Of a stretch of DNA of 57,885 bases, positions 1 through 8,551 are shown one piece after another (positions within the stretch are counted from its first letter, which is position 1; each line of letters opens with the position of its first letter). Location: NCBI GenBank assembly GCA_016841675.1, contig JAENYQ010000013.1:1-57885 (forward strand), given 5' to 3'. Below the pieces are notes generated by a model, which was not told the origin of the DNA, searched no databases, and was given only the letters and a program-made list of their open reading frames with translations. The DNA comes from Desulfotomaculum sp. Lineage in GTDB: Bacteria; Bacillota; Desulfotomaculia; Desulfotomaculales; Desulfallaceae. Position numbers and translations under genes: made by a program.

Positions 1-12
1 TACAGTGGTTGG

Positions 13-70
13 ATTCATAGCAATGACACGACGCTGTACCACTTACTGAGTTAACAGTATAATCATGAAA
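13..70 (+). repeat. Dispersed 58-bp repeat, copy 1
   Basis: The block from attcatagcaatgacac to the cagtataatcatgaaa end recurs at 30719-30770 on the same strand and at 57798-57857 inverted, with only a few mismatches. It carries the conserved inner words gacacgacgctgta and cttactgagttaac. There is no coding sense in any frame. Unlike the other two copies it is not visibly preceded here by the GAGCGCAGC hairpin, but the window edge may hide that. Confidence 0.8.
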
Positions 71-219
71 ATTTATTTGATAGATAAAAGATAAGTTGGC
101 TCGTTGCGGCAGGGGGGATTAGTTGTATTAAAGTTTATAGATAAGCTTTGTTGTGGGGATTATAACTAGGCTGTAACAATTTTTAAAATGCTAGTAATTA
201 AGAGGTGGCAAGGTTGGTT

Positions 220-384
220 TTGAATTGGAAACAAAATCTTGGTAACATTGATAGAATAATTAGAACGGCGATAGGAATATTGCTGGTGGGTCTAGTTCTT
301 GCTAAAGCACTTACCGGCCTCTGGGCTATCGTTGCTATAATATTTGCTTTTTTTCAATTTGTTGAGGCCTATTTTGCTTACTGA
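220..384 (+). CDS. DUF2892-family small membrane protein (54 aa)
   Basis: Short gene with a TTG start at 220. A TTG at 214 in the same frame is an alternative, and a GAGGTGG ribosome site lies at 202-208. The N-terminus begins NWKQNLGNIDRIIR, the typical opening of DUF2892/YgaP-type inner-membrane domains (polar N-terminus with N, D and R, then two hydrophobic segments). Membrane segments are at roughly residues 17-32 and 34-51. Family members are 55-70 aa, so the gene is full length. The domain occurs alone or fused to rhodanese domains; its biochemical role is not known. It is unlinked to the next gene by 263 bp, which hold only a weak hairpin (about 399-420) and no other gene I can support. 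Confidence 0.72.
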   Translation: MNWKQNLGNIDRIIRTAIGILLVGLVLAKALTGLWAIVAIIFAFFQFVEAYFAY

Positions 385-647
385 ATTGTTTATGATCTTT
401 GCGGTTGGTCAACCCGCAAAAGAGATGTGAAATAAGTTTAGACACTAGTGGCCGAATCGAAGGAGACTATGGCTTCCATCATACTGAAGTACTTTTATGG
501 ATGTGTTTAAAATAAAACTGAATGTAATGGTTGGGGAGTCTGAGTAAACAAGTAGTCAATAGTCTGTCATGTTTGCTTGCATAATTTAAAGAATTGTGTT
601 ACAAGAGAAATGGTGTAATAGTTTGTTTTTATAACAGGAGTATACTT

Positions 648-1388
648 ATGAACGATATAAAAAAGCATGAAGCGGAAATCCTTCAGATACTATGTCGAGA
701 AACCAAACCGATGGGCTCCGGTCAACTTAGGGCACTTTTATTGCAGCGGGGCTTTAATCTCAGCGAGGCCACCGTGGGCAGGATGCTTTGCGATATGGAT
801 ATGAAGGATTTGACTGAAAAACTGGGTTTTAAAGGCCGTCAAATCACCGAGCAAGGCCGTAAAACCCTTGAAAGGGTCAATATCGCCAGTCAACAGAGCG
901 TCAATAGTTCCCGGTTATTAAAGTTATTAAATTCCACCCGGCGGGAAGACCTTATTGACATGCTTGCAGCTAGACGGGCTATCGAAAGGGAATTGGCCAG
1001 ATTGGCTTCGCTAAATGCCACCGCCAATGAAATAAAACAGTTGGAAGCGGTGCTGCATGAACAGGAACAACTTTCCTTAAGAAATGAGATGTCTGCTGAA
1101 CAGGACCTGATTTTTCACCGGCTTATTGCCACGGCAGCAAAGAATAAAGTGCTGGCTGCAGCTCTGGACCTGATCCGCCAGGGCAGACAAATGACGGCCA
1201 TTCTGGAATACATTCGTAAAGAAGTCCAAGGTGCAATGGCCGTGGAACACGTTCGGATATTGAGGGCCATAATAAGCCGGGACCCGGAAAAATCCGAACA
1301 GGCCATGGTTGAACATATTGACAGTCTCATCTCCGACGTGGAAAAGTACTGGCAAGGACTGAACGCAAAAAATAAACCCAAAACGTAA
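648..1388 (+). CDS. FCD-domain transcriptional regulator with NrpR/RNase R-type winged helix
   Basis: A 246-aa regulator. The frame is open from 594, but AGGAG at 636-640 places the start at ATG 648. Residues about 3-70 form a winged helix of the kind found at the N-terminus of NrpR and RNase R (it opens IKKHEAEILQIL). Residues about 100-225 are an alpha-helical FCD ligand-binding domain as in the GntR/FadR group, with the characteristic ARRAIERELARLA segment. FCD domains bind organic acids, usually through a metal site. It is divergent from nothing and precedes the FAD oxidoreductase at 1621, separated by a bidirectional terminator. Control of that neighbour is plausible but unproven. The pairing of this HTH with FCD is less common than the canonical GntR HTH. 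Confidence 0.8.
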   Translation: MNDIKKHEAEILQILCRETKPMGSGQLRALLLQRGFNLSEATVGRMLCDMDMKDLTEKLGFKGRQITEQGRKTLERVNIASQQSVNSSRLLKLLNSTRREDLIDMLAARRAIERELARLASLNATANEIKQLEAVLHEQEQLSLRNEMSAEQDLIFHRLIATAAKNKVLAAALDLIRQGRQMTAILEYIRKEVQGAMAVEHVRILRAIISRDPEKSEQAMVEHIDSLISDVEKYWQGLNAKNKPKT

Positions 1389-1427
1389 AAGTAAATCGGC
1401 TGACTTCTATAATGGCTATAAATAAAA

Positions 1428-1472
1428 AGCTAACCCAATTTCCTGAACGAGAAATGGGCTGGCTTTTTTTTA
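1428..1472 (+). terminator. Intrinsic terminator, probably bidirectional
   Basis: Imperfect arms agctaacccaatttc and gagaaatgggctggct flank a 6-nt loop and run into eight T. It lies 40 bp after the regulator stop. Confidence 0.75.
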
Positions 1473-1620
1473 TAGTGTATTACCGAACGTGACTAATCAA
1501 AAAATAAACATTGATCCTTTAAATTAAACAATTTTGCACACATTAAAGGTTCTATACATAAGTAATAATAAACAGCTGGTTTGGTAATAGTTGGCATAAT
1601 ATAAGTAAGGGGGTTGCCCT

Positions 1621-2904
1621 ATGGCAAAGGTTGTAATAGCAGGCGGCGGTTGGGCCGGCACCGGGGCTGCCGTGGCGGCAGTCCAGGCCGGAGCGGATGT
1701 AACCTTGCTGGAACGTACGGACATGCTCCTGGGGACCGGCCTCGTGGGGGGAATAATGCGCAATAACGGTCGGTTTACCGCTACCGAAGAAGCTATTTTT
1801 ATGGGTCTGGGCGACATTTTCATGGCCGTAGAAATGACCGTCAGGCACAGGAACATCGATTTTCCGGGTCATAAACACGCCACATTGTACGATGTGGCCA
1901 AAATAGAATCCTGCACTAAAAAAATGCTGCTTAAAAAGGGAGTCAAAATTCATACCCATAGCCGGGTTGGGAACGTGGTCATGGGAGACGGGCAGATTAA
2001 GGCGGTGGTGCTGGATTCAGGTGCACAAATTGAAGGCGACGTGTTTATCGACGCCACCGGCAGCGCTGGTCCCATGGGTAACTGCGCCAAGTACGGGAAC
2101 GGTTGCGCAATGTGCATTTTGCGCTGCATTACCTTCGGCGGTCGGGTAAGCCTAGCCGGCCAGGCCGGGGTCCAGGAATACATGGGCTGCAAAGCCGATG
2201 GCTCCCCGGGGGCCATGAGCGGGTCCTGTAAACTTAACAAGGAGTCTCTGGATAAGAGTATTCTGGATCAATTAAACAAGCAAGGTGTGGTGGTTATCCC
2301 CGTGCCCGCGACATTACGCAAGGGCAAAAATATTCTAACCAAGAAGGCCTGCCAACAATATGCATTAACAGATTTTACAGAAAACATCATCCTACTCGAT
2401 ACTGGGCACGCCAAGCTTATGTCGCCCACTTATCCACTGGACATGCTCAGGCAGGTGCCGGGATTTGAGAGTGCCCGTTTTGAAGACCCCTATGCCGGCG
2501 GCGTGGGTAACTCCATCAGGTATATGGCTCTATCGCCCCGGGATAACTCATTAAAGGTTGAGGGCTTGACCAACCTGTTCTGTGCCGGAGAAAAGGCTGG
2601 TCCCATGGTGGGTCACACCGAGGCGATAGTCACGGGGGCCCTGGCCGGACACAACGCGGTGCGTTTGACGCTGGGGCAAAATTTATTGGAAATACCAACA
2701 ACCCTGGCTAGTGGCGATTATATAGCTTTTGTTAACGACCAAGTCAAGGCGGGAGACGGCCTGAAACAGAAATTTACTTTTTCCGGTTCGGTTTATTTTA
2801 AGCGCATGGTCGAAAATGGTCTCTACACAACCGATGTAATGACTATCCGTAACCGGGTGGATATGTCCGGAATGTCTAATGTTTACACAAGGTTATCCGG
2901 TTAG
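1621..2904 (+). CDS. FAD-dependent oxidoreductase (FAD_oxidored / TrmFO-GidA-like fold)
   Basis: A 427-aa protein opening with a dinucleotide-binding Rossmann motif GGGWAGTGAA at residues 8-17 and an acidic ELR end to the second strand (LLERTD). A second FAD-contact segment near residues 315-350 (GLTNLFCAGEKAGP followed by GHTEAIVTGALAGHNAVR) resembles the C-terminal flavin segment of GidA/TrmFO and of PF12831 oxidoreductases. Cysteines at 155, 162, 165 and 169 (CAMC plus C) could bind a cluster or a disulfide. The start ATG follows AAGGGGG. The substrate cannot be read from sequence. Length and the lack of a tRNA-binding domain argue against true TrmFO. It stands alone between the regulator and the MerR gene. 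Confidence 0.75.
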   Translation: MAKVVIAGGGWAGTGAAVAAVQAGADVTLLERTDMLLGTGLVGGIMRNNGRFTATEEAIFMGLGDIFMAVEMTVRHRNIDFPGHKHATLYDVAKIESCTKKMLLKKGVKIHTHSRVGNVVMGDGQIKAVVLDSGAQIEGDVFIDATGSAGPMGNCAKYGNGCAMCILRCITFGGRVSLAGQAGVQEYMGCKADGSPGAMSGSCKLNKESLDKSILDQLNKQGVVVIPVPATLRKGKNILTKKACQQYALTDFTENIILLDTGHAKLMSPTYPLDMLRQVPGFESARFEDPYAGGVGNSIRYMALSPRDNSLKVEGLTNLFCAGEKAGPMVGHTEAIVTGALAGHNAVRLTLGQNLLEIPTTLASGDYIAFVNDQVKAGDGLKQKFTFSGSVYFKRMVENGLYTTDVMTIRNRVDMSGMSNVYTRLSG

Positions 2905-3066
2905 GCTTCGGTTGATTATGTGCACATTAGCAATAGGCTTAGTTCCGTGTCATGCTAAAAGGAACGAGGTGAAATGAAAAACTTTTAAGCCGCTAAATAA
3001 TTTTGATTCTTGCGTACATTTGCTAGGCCAGGATAAAAATTTAGCAAAAGACACTGTAACGTAGGA

Positions 3067-3096
3067 CTGTACAGTTTGTAACGATAAGGTTATAAT
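3067..3096 (+). promoter_or_regulatory. Predicted promoter/operator of the merR-htpX unit
   Basis: A consensus TATAAT at 3091-3096 follows a weak -35 (ctgtac, 3067-3072) at an 18-bp spacing. The -35 lies inside a 10-bp palindrome ACTGTACAGT (3066-3075), itself between two direct copies of tgtaacg. A palindrome overlapping a long-spaced promoter is what MerR-type autoregulation would use. Confidence 0.45.
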
Positions 3097-3125
3097 ATTC
3101 TTGAGGTGGTGTAACCAATGGGGCG

Positions 3126-3575
3126 ATGATGAGATATAAAATTGGCGAAATCGCCAGGTTGGCGGGGGTTAGCAAAAGAACTATAGATTACTATACCACC
3201 TTGGGACTGTTGAGGCCGGTAAGATCTGAGAGTAATTACCGTTACTACGGTGGTGAAACGCTGGTGCGCTTAAAAATGATCGAAAGTATGAAGATCAGCC
3301 GTTTTACCTTGGAAGAGATTAAGAAGCAGTTAGGCATTTTGGATGATGATAATTTCCTACCGGTTCCCGGGACGGAAAGAAATAAAATTAACGTGGAATT
3401 GCTCCGCCGGCAGCTTAAACAGCTTGAAAAACAGCTTGTTCAACTGCAGCCTGGCAGCGTAGAGGGACTAAACGAAGCCCAGACTGTCCGGTTGCGAAAC
3501 AAGATCATGCTGCAGAGTATGACGGTATTCCAGTCACTGATGCTTTACATTAACGAAATCAACTTATACCTTTAA
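3126..3575 (+). CDS. MerR-family transcriptional regulator
   Basis: A 149-aa protein with the canonical MerR winged helix at the N-terminus (YKIGEIARLAGVSKRTIDYY, wing residues SNYRYY) and a long coiled coil at residues about 95-120 (LRRQLKQLEKQLVQLQ). The C-terminus lacks the cysteines of metal sensors, so it is probably not a CueR/ZntR-type metal regulator. The ribosome site GAGGTGGT at 3103-3110 is 7 bp from an ATG at 3118 that encodes only MGR-stop; the TGA of that mini-frame overlaps the ATGATG start region at 3126. Translation may therefore be coupled to a 3-codon leader. It is followed at 38 bp by htpX, which it probably co-expresses and may control. Confidence 0.85.
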   Translation: MMRYKIGEIARLAGVSKRTIDYYTTLGLLRPVRSESNYRYYGGETLVRLKMIESMKISRFTLEEIKKQLGILDDDNFLPVPGTERNKINVELLRRQLKQLEKQLVQLQPGSVEGLNEAQTVRLRNKIMLQSMTVFQSLMLYINEINLYL

Positions 3576-3613
3576 TCAATTCTAAAGTTTTTACAGGGAG
3601 GTTGGGTTAAGCA

Positions 3614-4453
3614 ATGAATACAATGAAAGCATGGCTTTTAATGGGCGGCCTGACTGTACTGCTGGTAATGTTGGGCAGAGTTTTATTCGGTCCTTCCGGG
3701 GCGATGATGTTCTTTGTAATCGCCATGGCGCTTAATTTTTTCAGCTACTTTTATAGTGATAAGATTGCCATCAAGATGACCAAATCGTACCCGGTCACCC
3801 GGGCCGAGGCACCCGAGCTTTACGAGATGATTGGCCGTCTCTCCAGACGGGCTGGTATCCCCATGCCCAAACTATATGTAACCCCGTCTGCTCAGCCCAA
3901 TGCATTCGCCACGGGACGCAACCCGGCCAATGCAGCGGTGGCGGTAACCGAGGGGATCATGCGCCTTTTAACTCGCACCGAGGTGGAAGGTGTGCTGGCC
4001 CACGAACTGGCCCACATCAAGAACCGTGACGTACTGGTGGGTACCATTGCAGCGGCGCTGGCCGGTGCTATTACCATGATGGCCAATGCTTTCCAGTGGG
4101 CAGCTATATTCGGTATGGGCCGTGATGACGAAGGGGGTGGCGGCCTGATTGGTGGTTTGATTATGGCCTTTTTAGCACCGCTGGCGGCCATGGTCATCCA
4201 GATGGCTATTTCTCGGTCCCGGGAATACTCGGCTGACGCCACCGGTGCCCAGATTGCCGGCTCGTCCGAAGGGCTGGCCAACGCGTTGCTGAAGCTGGAA
4301 TCAGCGGCGCAGCGTATACCTATGCAGACCAATCCCGCCACTTCGCACTTGTTTATTGTCAACCCACTGTCCGGGAAGACCATGGCCCGGCTTTTTAGCA
4401 CCCACCCACCTATCCAGGAACGGGTAGAAAAACTACGCTCCATGCGAGTATAA
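3614..4453 (+). CDS. htpX: HtpX-like M48 membrane zinc metalloprotease
   Basis: A 279-aa integral membrane protease for quality control of membrane proteins. Two N-terminal membrane segments (about 6-24 and 28-48) are followed by the zinc site HELAH near residues 130-134 and, after two further hydrophobic segments, by the third ligand region SREYSADATGA. This is the standard order of the HtpX family and the length is normal. GGGAGG upstream is a good ribosome site. It sits in a run MerR - htpX - DedA-like - P-type ATPase, all plus strand, suggesting an envelope/ion-stress unit. Confidence 0.93.
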   Translation: MNTMKAWLLMGGLTVLLVMLGRVLFGPSGAMMFFVIAMALNFFSYFYSDKIAIKMTKSYPVTRAEAPELYEMIGRLSRRAGIPMPKLYVTPSAQPNAFATGRNPANAAVAVTEGIMRLLTRTEVEGVLAHELAHIKNRDVLVGTIAAALAGAITMMANAFQWAAIFGMGRDDEGGGGLIGGLIMAFLAPLAAMVIQMAISRSREYSADATGAQIAGSSEGLANALLKLESAAQRIPMQTNPATSHLFIVNPLSGKTMARLFSTHPPIQERVEKLRSMRV

Positions 4454-4461
4454 TCGCGCTT

Positions 4462-5025
4462 GTGTCCATCATAAAGGAAGTACTGGTGGCAGCAGCGGAG
4501 CAGTACGGCGTTTGGGGGCTGATTCTGGTAACCTTTTTGGACTCCTTTATCAGCCCCATACCGCCGGAGGTTGTTTTGATACCCCTAAGTCTTCTTAATC
4601 CATCCGGCGCCCTGTGGCTGGCGTTAATAACCACCGGCACATCTGTAGCGGGAGCAGTTGTCGGTTACAGCCTTGGGCACAAATGCGGCAGGCCGCTGAT
4701 GTGCCGTTTCTTTGCCGCCGCGAAGGTTAACCGGGCCGAACAATTTATCGGCAACCACGGTGTAATGGCGGTATTACTGGCTTCATTTACCCCAATACCT
4801 TTCAAGCTGATTACCATAGCCTCCGGGATCTTGAGCATGTCCCTGGTCAAACTGCTATTTTGGTCCACCTTGGGCCGGGCGGCACGTTTTTTTTTGGAAG
4901 CCGTCGTGATTATGGCTTATGGCCGCACAGCCATGGAATTCCTCAGTGGCACCCAGTTTTCCATTTTGACCCTGGGTCTTGGCCTGCTGGCCCTGACCAT
5001 CTATATCATTCGGCGCCGTCAATAG
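4462..5025 (+). CDS. DedA/SNARE-associated (YqaA-like) membrane protein
   Basis: A 187-aa multi-spanning protein with the DedA signature of prolines and charges in re-entrant segments (DSFISPIPPEVVLIPL near the N-terminus; FTPIPFKL in the middle). Members flip or transport lipid carriers such as undecaprenyl phosphate or maintain proton motive force; which applies here is unknown. The GTG at 4462, 9 bp after the htpX stop, has no ribosome site. A GTG at 4486 in frame is preceded by AAGGAAG at 5-bp spacing and may be the true start (179 aa). It is co-oriented with htpX and the ATPase. Confidence 0.8.
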   Translation: MSIIKEVLVAAAEQYGVWGLILVTFLDSFISPIPPEVVLIPLSLLNPSGALWLALITTGTSVAGAVVGYSLGHKCGRPLMCRFFAAAKVNRAEQFIGNHGVMAVLLASFTPIPFKLITIASGILSMSLVKLLFWSTLGRAARFFLEAVVIMAYGRTAMEFLSGTQFSILTLGLGLLALTIYIIRRRQ

Positions 5026-5101
5026 ACCCCTTTTCTTTGCATTGAAGATCTTCCGACAGGTAATGATAATAGCACATATCAGCACTGCGGAGGATAGTCT
5101 A

Positions 5102-7777
5102 ATGAATATAAAAGAAGCACATGTGATGGATACCGCGCAGGTAATTGAACAGTTGGGAGCCGACCCGGAAAACGGGCTTAGCGGTACCGATGCCGCAGAT
5201 AGGCTGCAAAAATATGGTGAGAACCGGCTACAGGAACACGGGGGCGTGTCGCCCTGGGTAATCCTGGTCAACCAGTTTCGCAACATCATTATAGTGCTGC
5301 TGGTGGCGGCCACGTTGATATCATTGGCGCTGGGGGATTACGTTGAGGCGGCGGCCATAGTTGTTGTAATTTTGTTAAACGCTGCGTTTGGGTTTATTAC
5401 CGAGCACCGGGCCGGACGGGCCATGGAAGCGTTAAAGGAAATGGTGGTGGCCACCGCCAAGGTGGTCCGGAACGGCCGGATTATGGAACTGAATGCGACC
5501 CAGCTGGTCCCGGGCGATGTGCTGCTGCTGGAGGAAGGAGACCGCATCACCGCCGACGGGCGCCTGTTCGAGGCCGAGAATCTGGCGGTGGTAGAAGCCT
5601 CACTTACCGGAGAATCGCTGCCTGTGGATAAAAAGACTTCCACTTTGCATGATGCTTCCCTGGCGCTGGGGGACCGGGTGAACATGGTGTTCATGGGCAC
5701 TATGGTGGTGCGGGGTAACGGCCGGGCAGTGGTTACCGCCACCGGCAACGCTACCGAAATGGGTGGCATATCGGCGCTGCTGGAGGATGCGGGGCAGGAA
5801 GACACGCCACTGGAGAAGCGCCTGGCTGTGCTGGGCCGATCCCTGGCCGGTATCAGCCTGGGCATTGCCGCTTTCATGGCGCTGGTGGGTATTGCCCTGG
5901 GGCGGCCGGTGGTGGAAATCCTGGAAACCTCCATCGCCCTGGCCATCGCTGCCGTGCCCGAGGGATTGCCGGCAGTGGCTACCATTACCCTGGCCATCGG
6001 CATGACCCGCATGGCCAGGCAAAACGCCATTATTCGCCGGCTGCCGGCAGTGGAAACGCTGGGTTCAACCACTATCATCTGTACCGACAAAACCGGCACC
6101 TTGACGGAAAACGAGATGACCTTGGAGGAAATCTGGCTGGGGGGCCGCACCGTTAATGTCACCGGCAGCGGCTACCGTCCCGAAGGGGGATTTAATGACG
6201 GAGACCACCGGGAAGAGGTGCGGGGCGACCTGGAACTGTTCCTTAAAGCCGGGGCCCTGGCCAGCAACGCTGCCATTAATAAAAATGAGACGGGGCAATG
6301 GGACGTAGTGGGCGATCCCACCGAGGGCGCCCTGGTGGTGGCAGCTTTAAAAGGAGGTTTTGACCCGGAAGCGGGCAGACATGGTGAATATAAGGAATTA
6401 AAGGAGATACCCTTTAACTCCGAGGAAAAAAGAATGGCCGTTTATTACCGTATGCCCGGGGGCGAACAGCTACTGATGGCCAAGGGAGCTCCCGGGGTGA
6501 TCTTGGCCAACTGCACCGGGATGCTGCAAAACGGGCAAATCCTGCCACTGGATGACGCGGCAAGGGAAATGATTACCACAGCCAACGACCACATGGCCGA
6601 GCGTGGCCTGCGGGTGCTGGCCCTGGCCTATCGCTCTGTGCAATCCACCGAGGAAGAAGCTTACCATGATTTGGTACTGCTGGGTCTGGCCGGCATTGCC
6701 GACCCGCCCCGGCAGGAAGCTGGCCAAGCCATCGCCGAGGCCGGCGGGGCGGGCATCCGCACGATCATGATTACCGGTGATCAACCCGAAACGGCAAAAG
6801 CCATAGGTAAGCGGCTGGGCTTGCCTCCCGGCCGGACGATGCACGGCGCGGCGATGCACGCCATGTCCATGGCCGAGTTTTCGGATGAACTGGCCCACAC
6901 TAGCATTTTCGCTCGGGTTAACCCCGAAGACAAACTGGACATCGTAGAATCGCTACAGAAGCAGGGGCAAGTAGTGGCCATGACCGGCGACGGGGTTAAT
7001 GATGCCCCGGCCCTTAAAGAAGCCGACATCGGCATCGCCATGGGCATTGAGGGCACCCCGGTGGCCCGGGAGGCCGCCGACATGGTCCTTACCGATGATA
7101 ATTTTGCCACCATTATCAAGGCGGTGAAAGAAGGGCGGGTAATATTTGATAACATCGTCAAATTCATCCAATACCTGTTCTCCTGTAACCTAAGCGAGAT
7201 TATTGTTATTTTCATGGCTTTACTTCTGGGTATACCTTTACCTCTGGTGGCATTGCAGATACTATGGCTCAACCTGGTCACCGATGTATTTCCAGCCTTA
7301 TCCCTGGGTTGGGAACCGGCGGAACGGGGCATCATGAGTCGCCCACCCCGGGACTCCGACCGGGCTATCCTTACCAACCGTTTCAAATTGCGCATACTAA
7401 TTCAGGGAGTGGTGCTGGCCCTGGGTACCCTGGCTGCTTATATATACGTGCTCAATACCACCAATGACGTAGTCATGGCCCGGACCGTGGCCTTCGTCAC
7501 CCTGGCGGCGGTACAGCTTTTTCATGTGTTTAATGTGCGGGGCGGCGGAATACTGCGCTTGGACCGCACGGTGTTTTCCAACCCGGTGCTCTGGGGTGCC
7601 ATAGTGCTGGTACTGGCGCTGCAAGCCCTGGCGGTTTACCAGCCGCTGTTGAACAGAGTGCTGCAAACGGTACCGCTGGGCGCTGGTGAGCTAATCACTG
7701 TCACGGTGGCCACTTTGTCCACCCTATTGATCATCCAGTTGCTGAATCGCTTCCGGTTCATGTCCGAACCGGCTTAA
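5102..7777 (+). CDS. Calcium-type P2A cation-transporting ATPase
   Basis: An 891-aa pump. GCGGAGGA at 5087-5094 fixes the start at ATG 5102, although the frame is open from 5042. It has an N-terminal cation-ATPase domain, the actuator TGES loop (about residue 169), the phosphorylation motif DKTGTLTENE with Asp about 329, the hinge GDGVNDAPAL near 629, and the M4 motif VPEGLPAVATITLA. M6 reads NLVTDVFPALSLG, with the Asn and Asp expected of SERCA/PMR1-type calcium binding. It probably extrudes Ca2+ (or Mn2+) at the cost of ATP. Length is normal for the family. A decayed duplicate of its last 80 codons lies at 8125-8364. Confidence 0.92.
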   Translation: MNIKEAHVMDTAQVIEQLGADPENGLSGTDAADRLQKYGENRLQEHGGVSPWVILVNQFRNIIIVLLVAATLISLALGDYVEAAAIVVVILLNAAFGFITEHRAGRAMEALKEMVVATAKVVRNGRIMELNATQLVPGDVLLLEEGDRITADGRLFEAENLAVVEASLTGESLPVDKKTSTLHDASLALGDRVNMVFMGTMVVRGNGRAVVTATGNATEMGGISALLEDAGQEDTPLEKRLAVLGRSLAGISLGIAAFMALVGIALGRPVVEILETSIALAIAAVPEGLPAVATITLAIGMTRMARQNAIIRRLPAVETLGSTTIICTDKTGTLTENEMTLEEIWLGGRTVNVTGSGYRPEGGFNDGDHREEVRGDLELFLKAGALASNAAINKNETGQWDVVGDPTEGALVVAALKGGFDPEAGRHGEYKELKEIPFNSEEKRMAVYYRMPGGEQLLMAKGAPGVILANCTGMLQNGQILPLDDAAREMITTANDHMAERGLRVLALAYRSVQSTEEEAYHDLVLLGLAGIADPPRQEAGQAIAEAGGAGIRTIMITGDQPETAKAIGKRLGLPPGRTMHGAAMHAMSMAEFSDELAHTSIFARVNPEDKLDIVESLQKQGQVVAMTGDGVNDAPALKEADIGIAMGIEGTPVAREAADMVLTDDNFATIIKAVKEGRVIFDNIVKFIQYLFSCNLSEIIVIFMALLLGIPLPLVALQILWLNLVTDVFPALSLGWEPAERGIMSRPPRDSDRAILTNRFKLRILIQGVVLALGTLAAYIYVLNTTNDVVMARTVAFVTLAAVQLFHVFNVRGGGILRLDRTVFSNPVLWGAIVLVLALQALAVYQPLLNRVLQTVPLGAGELITVTVATLSTLLIIQLLNRFRFMSEPA

Positions 7778-7847
7778 TATGTGTCAAAAACTTTTATATT
7801 GATGATAGTTGATGTACAATAGATGCAAAAAAACAGAGGTGTGAACA

Positions 7848-8027
7848 ATGAGTACAAATGAAATGGTTTTGGAAACCTTAAAAAATTCACCTGAACCCCT
7901 AAAAGCGGGGGATATTTCAGAAATGGCAGGTATTGACAAAAAAGAAGTTGATAAAGCTATAAAAGCACTAAAGAAAGAAGGGAAAGTAGTCACGCCAAAA
8001 AGATGCTACTACACTATAAATGAATAG
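7848..8027 (+). CDS. Small winged-helix protein (59 aa)
   Basis: ATG at 7848 is preceded by AGAGGT at 7-bp spacing. The product starts MSTNEMVLETLKNSPEPL, continues with a helix-turn-helix (AGDISEMAGIDKKEVDKAI) and ends with a short wing (KVVTPKRCYYTINE). This is the layout of minimal MarR/DprA-type winged-helix domains. It lies between the intact ATPase and the ATPase remnant and is more AT-rich than both. It may be a regulator of the pump or a separate insertion. It is a full reading frame with a normal start, so I regard it as real. Confidence 0.7.
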   Translation: MSTNEMVLETLKNSPEPLKAGDISEMAGIDKKEVDKAIKALKKEGKVVTPKRCYYTINE

Positions 8028-8080
8028 AAACCCATGCCGCTGACTTGGCACTGACAGTTAATAAAAATTACAATGCCATT

Positions 8081-8124
8081 TTGAGCGAAGTGAAAGATAT
8101 TAAGATCCTTTGCTTCGCTCAGGA
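8081..8124. repeat. GAGCGAAG-type REP hairpin at a gene break
   Basis: Arms ttgagcgaag and cttcgctcag belong to the same family as the large hairpin at 30621-30694. It abuts the 5' breakpoint of the ATPase remnant. Confidence 0.65.
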
Positions 8125-8364
8125 TGGGGTATATTACGCCTTGACCGTACCCTTTTTAACAACCCGGTGCTATGGGGGGCTATTGTGCTGGTGCTGGGAC
8201 TGCAGTTTTTAGCGGTATACCAACCGCTGCTAAACCGGGTGCTACAAACGGTACCCCTACCCCTGGATGTCTCCAATGTCATCATGGCAACAGTTGCTTC
8301 CCTGGCGACCCTGGTGGTAATTCAGGTGCTGAATAAGATTAAATACATGCGCGCACCGGCTTAA
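8125..8364 (+). pseudogene. 3' remnant of a second calcium-type ATPase gene
   Basis: The reading frame (open from 8110) encodes the last ~80 residues of an ATPase closely matching the C-terminus of the upstream pump: both read NPVLWGAIVLVL, then YQPLLNRVLQTVPL, with divergence after that. Everything upstream of M9-M10 is missing, and the homology starts immediately after the REP hairpin at 8081-8124. It most likely results from tandem duplication followed by deletion, or from recombination at the repeat. A 60-80 aa membrane peptide could in principle still be made, but there is no ribosome site. Confidence 0.8.
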
Positions 8365-8442
8365 AAAAGGTGCGAGGGTACTGAAAAAAACTAGCTCCGT
8401 GTAGTTTTGGGATGAAAAGAAGTGAAATGAAGAATCTCTAAA

Positions 8443-8494
8443 AAAGGGGATAGGCTGCTTTTTCGTTTTTTGAAAAAGTTGCCTATCCCCTTTT
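8443..8494. repeat. GGGGAYAGG-family palindrome
   Basis: Arms aaaaggggataggc and gcctatcccctttt enclose an inner hairpin of A/T tracts. It is a variant (GATAGG) of the elements at 12864, 31942 and 52050. The run of T on either side could also make it a terminator. Confidence 0.75.
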
Positions 8495-8512
8495 GTGTTT
8501 TTATTGGTAAAG

Positions 8513-8549
8513 GTCAGTTAAAGTAAAAACTAGCCTGTCCCCTTTTTTT
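8513..8549 (+). repeat. Half palindrome, inverted partner of 10115-10161
   Basis: The sequence from gtcagttaaagtaaaaac to the tagcctgtcccc end equals the reverse complement of most of the 10115-10161 element. The two copies therefore frame the corC gene in inverted orientation. Confidence 0.75.
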
Positions 8550-8551
8550 GA

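Noticed and set aside
468-510. 13-codon frame after AAGGAG (MASIILKYFYGCV)
   Set aside because: Single short frame without promoter or terminator; chance ribosome-like sites are common in this AT-rich stretch.
1621-2904. TrmFO (tRNA methyltransferase) assignment
   Set aside because: Only the flavin motifs agree; the tRNA-specific C-terminal domain and the conserved catalytic cysteine context are not seen.
8110-8364. Independent 84-aa membrane protein
   Set aside because: It is collinear with the C-terminus of the neighbouring ATPase and lacks a ribosome site, so a gene remnant is the simpler reading.
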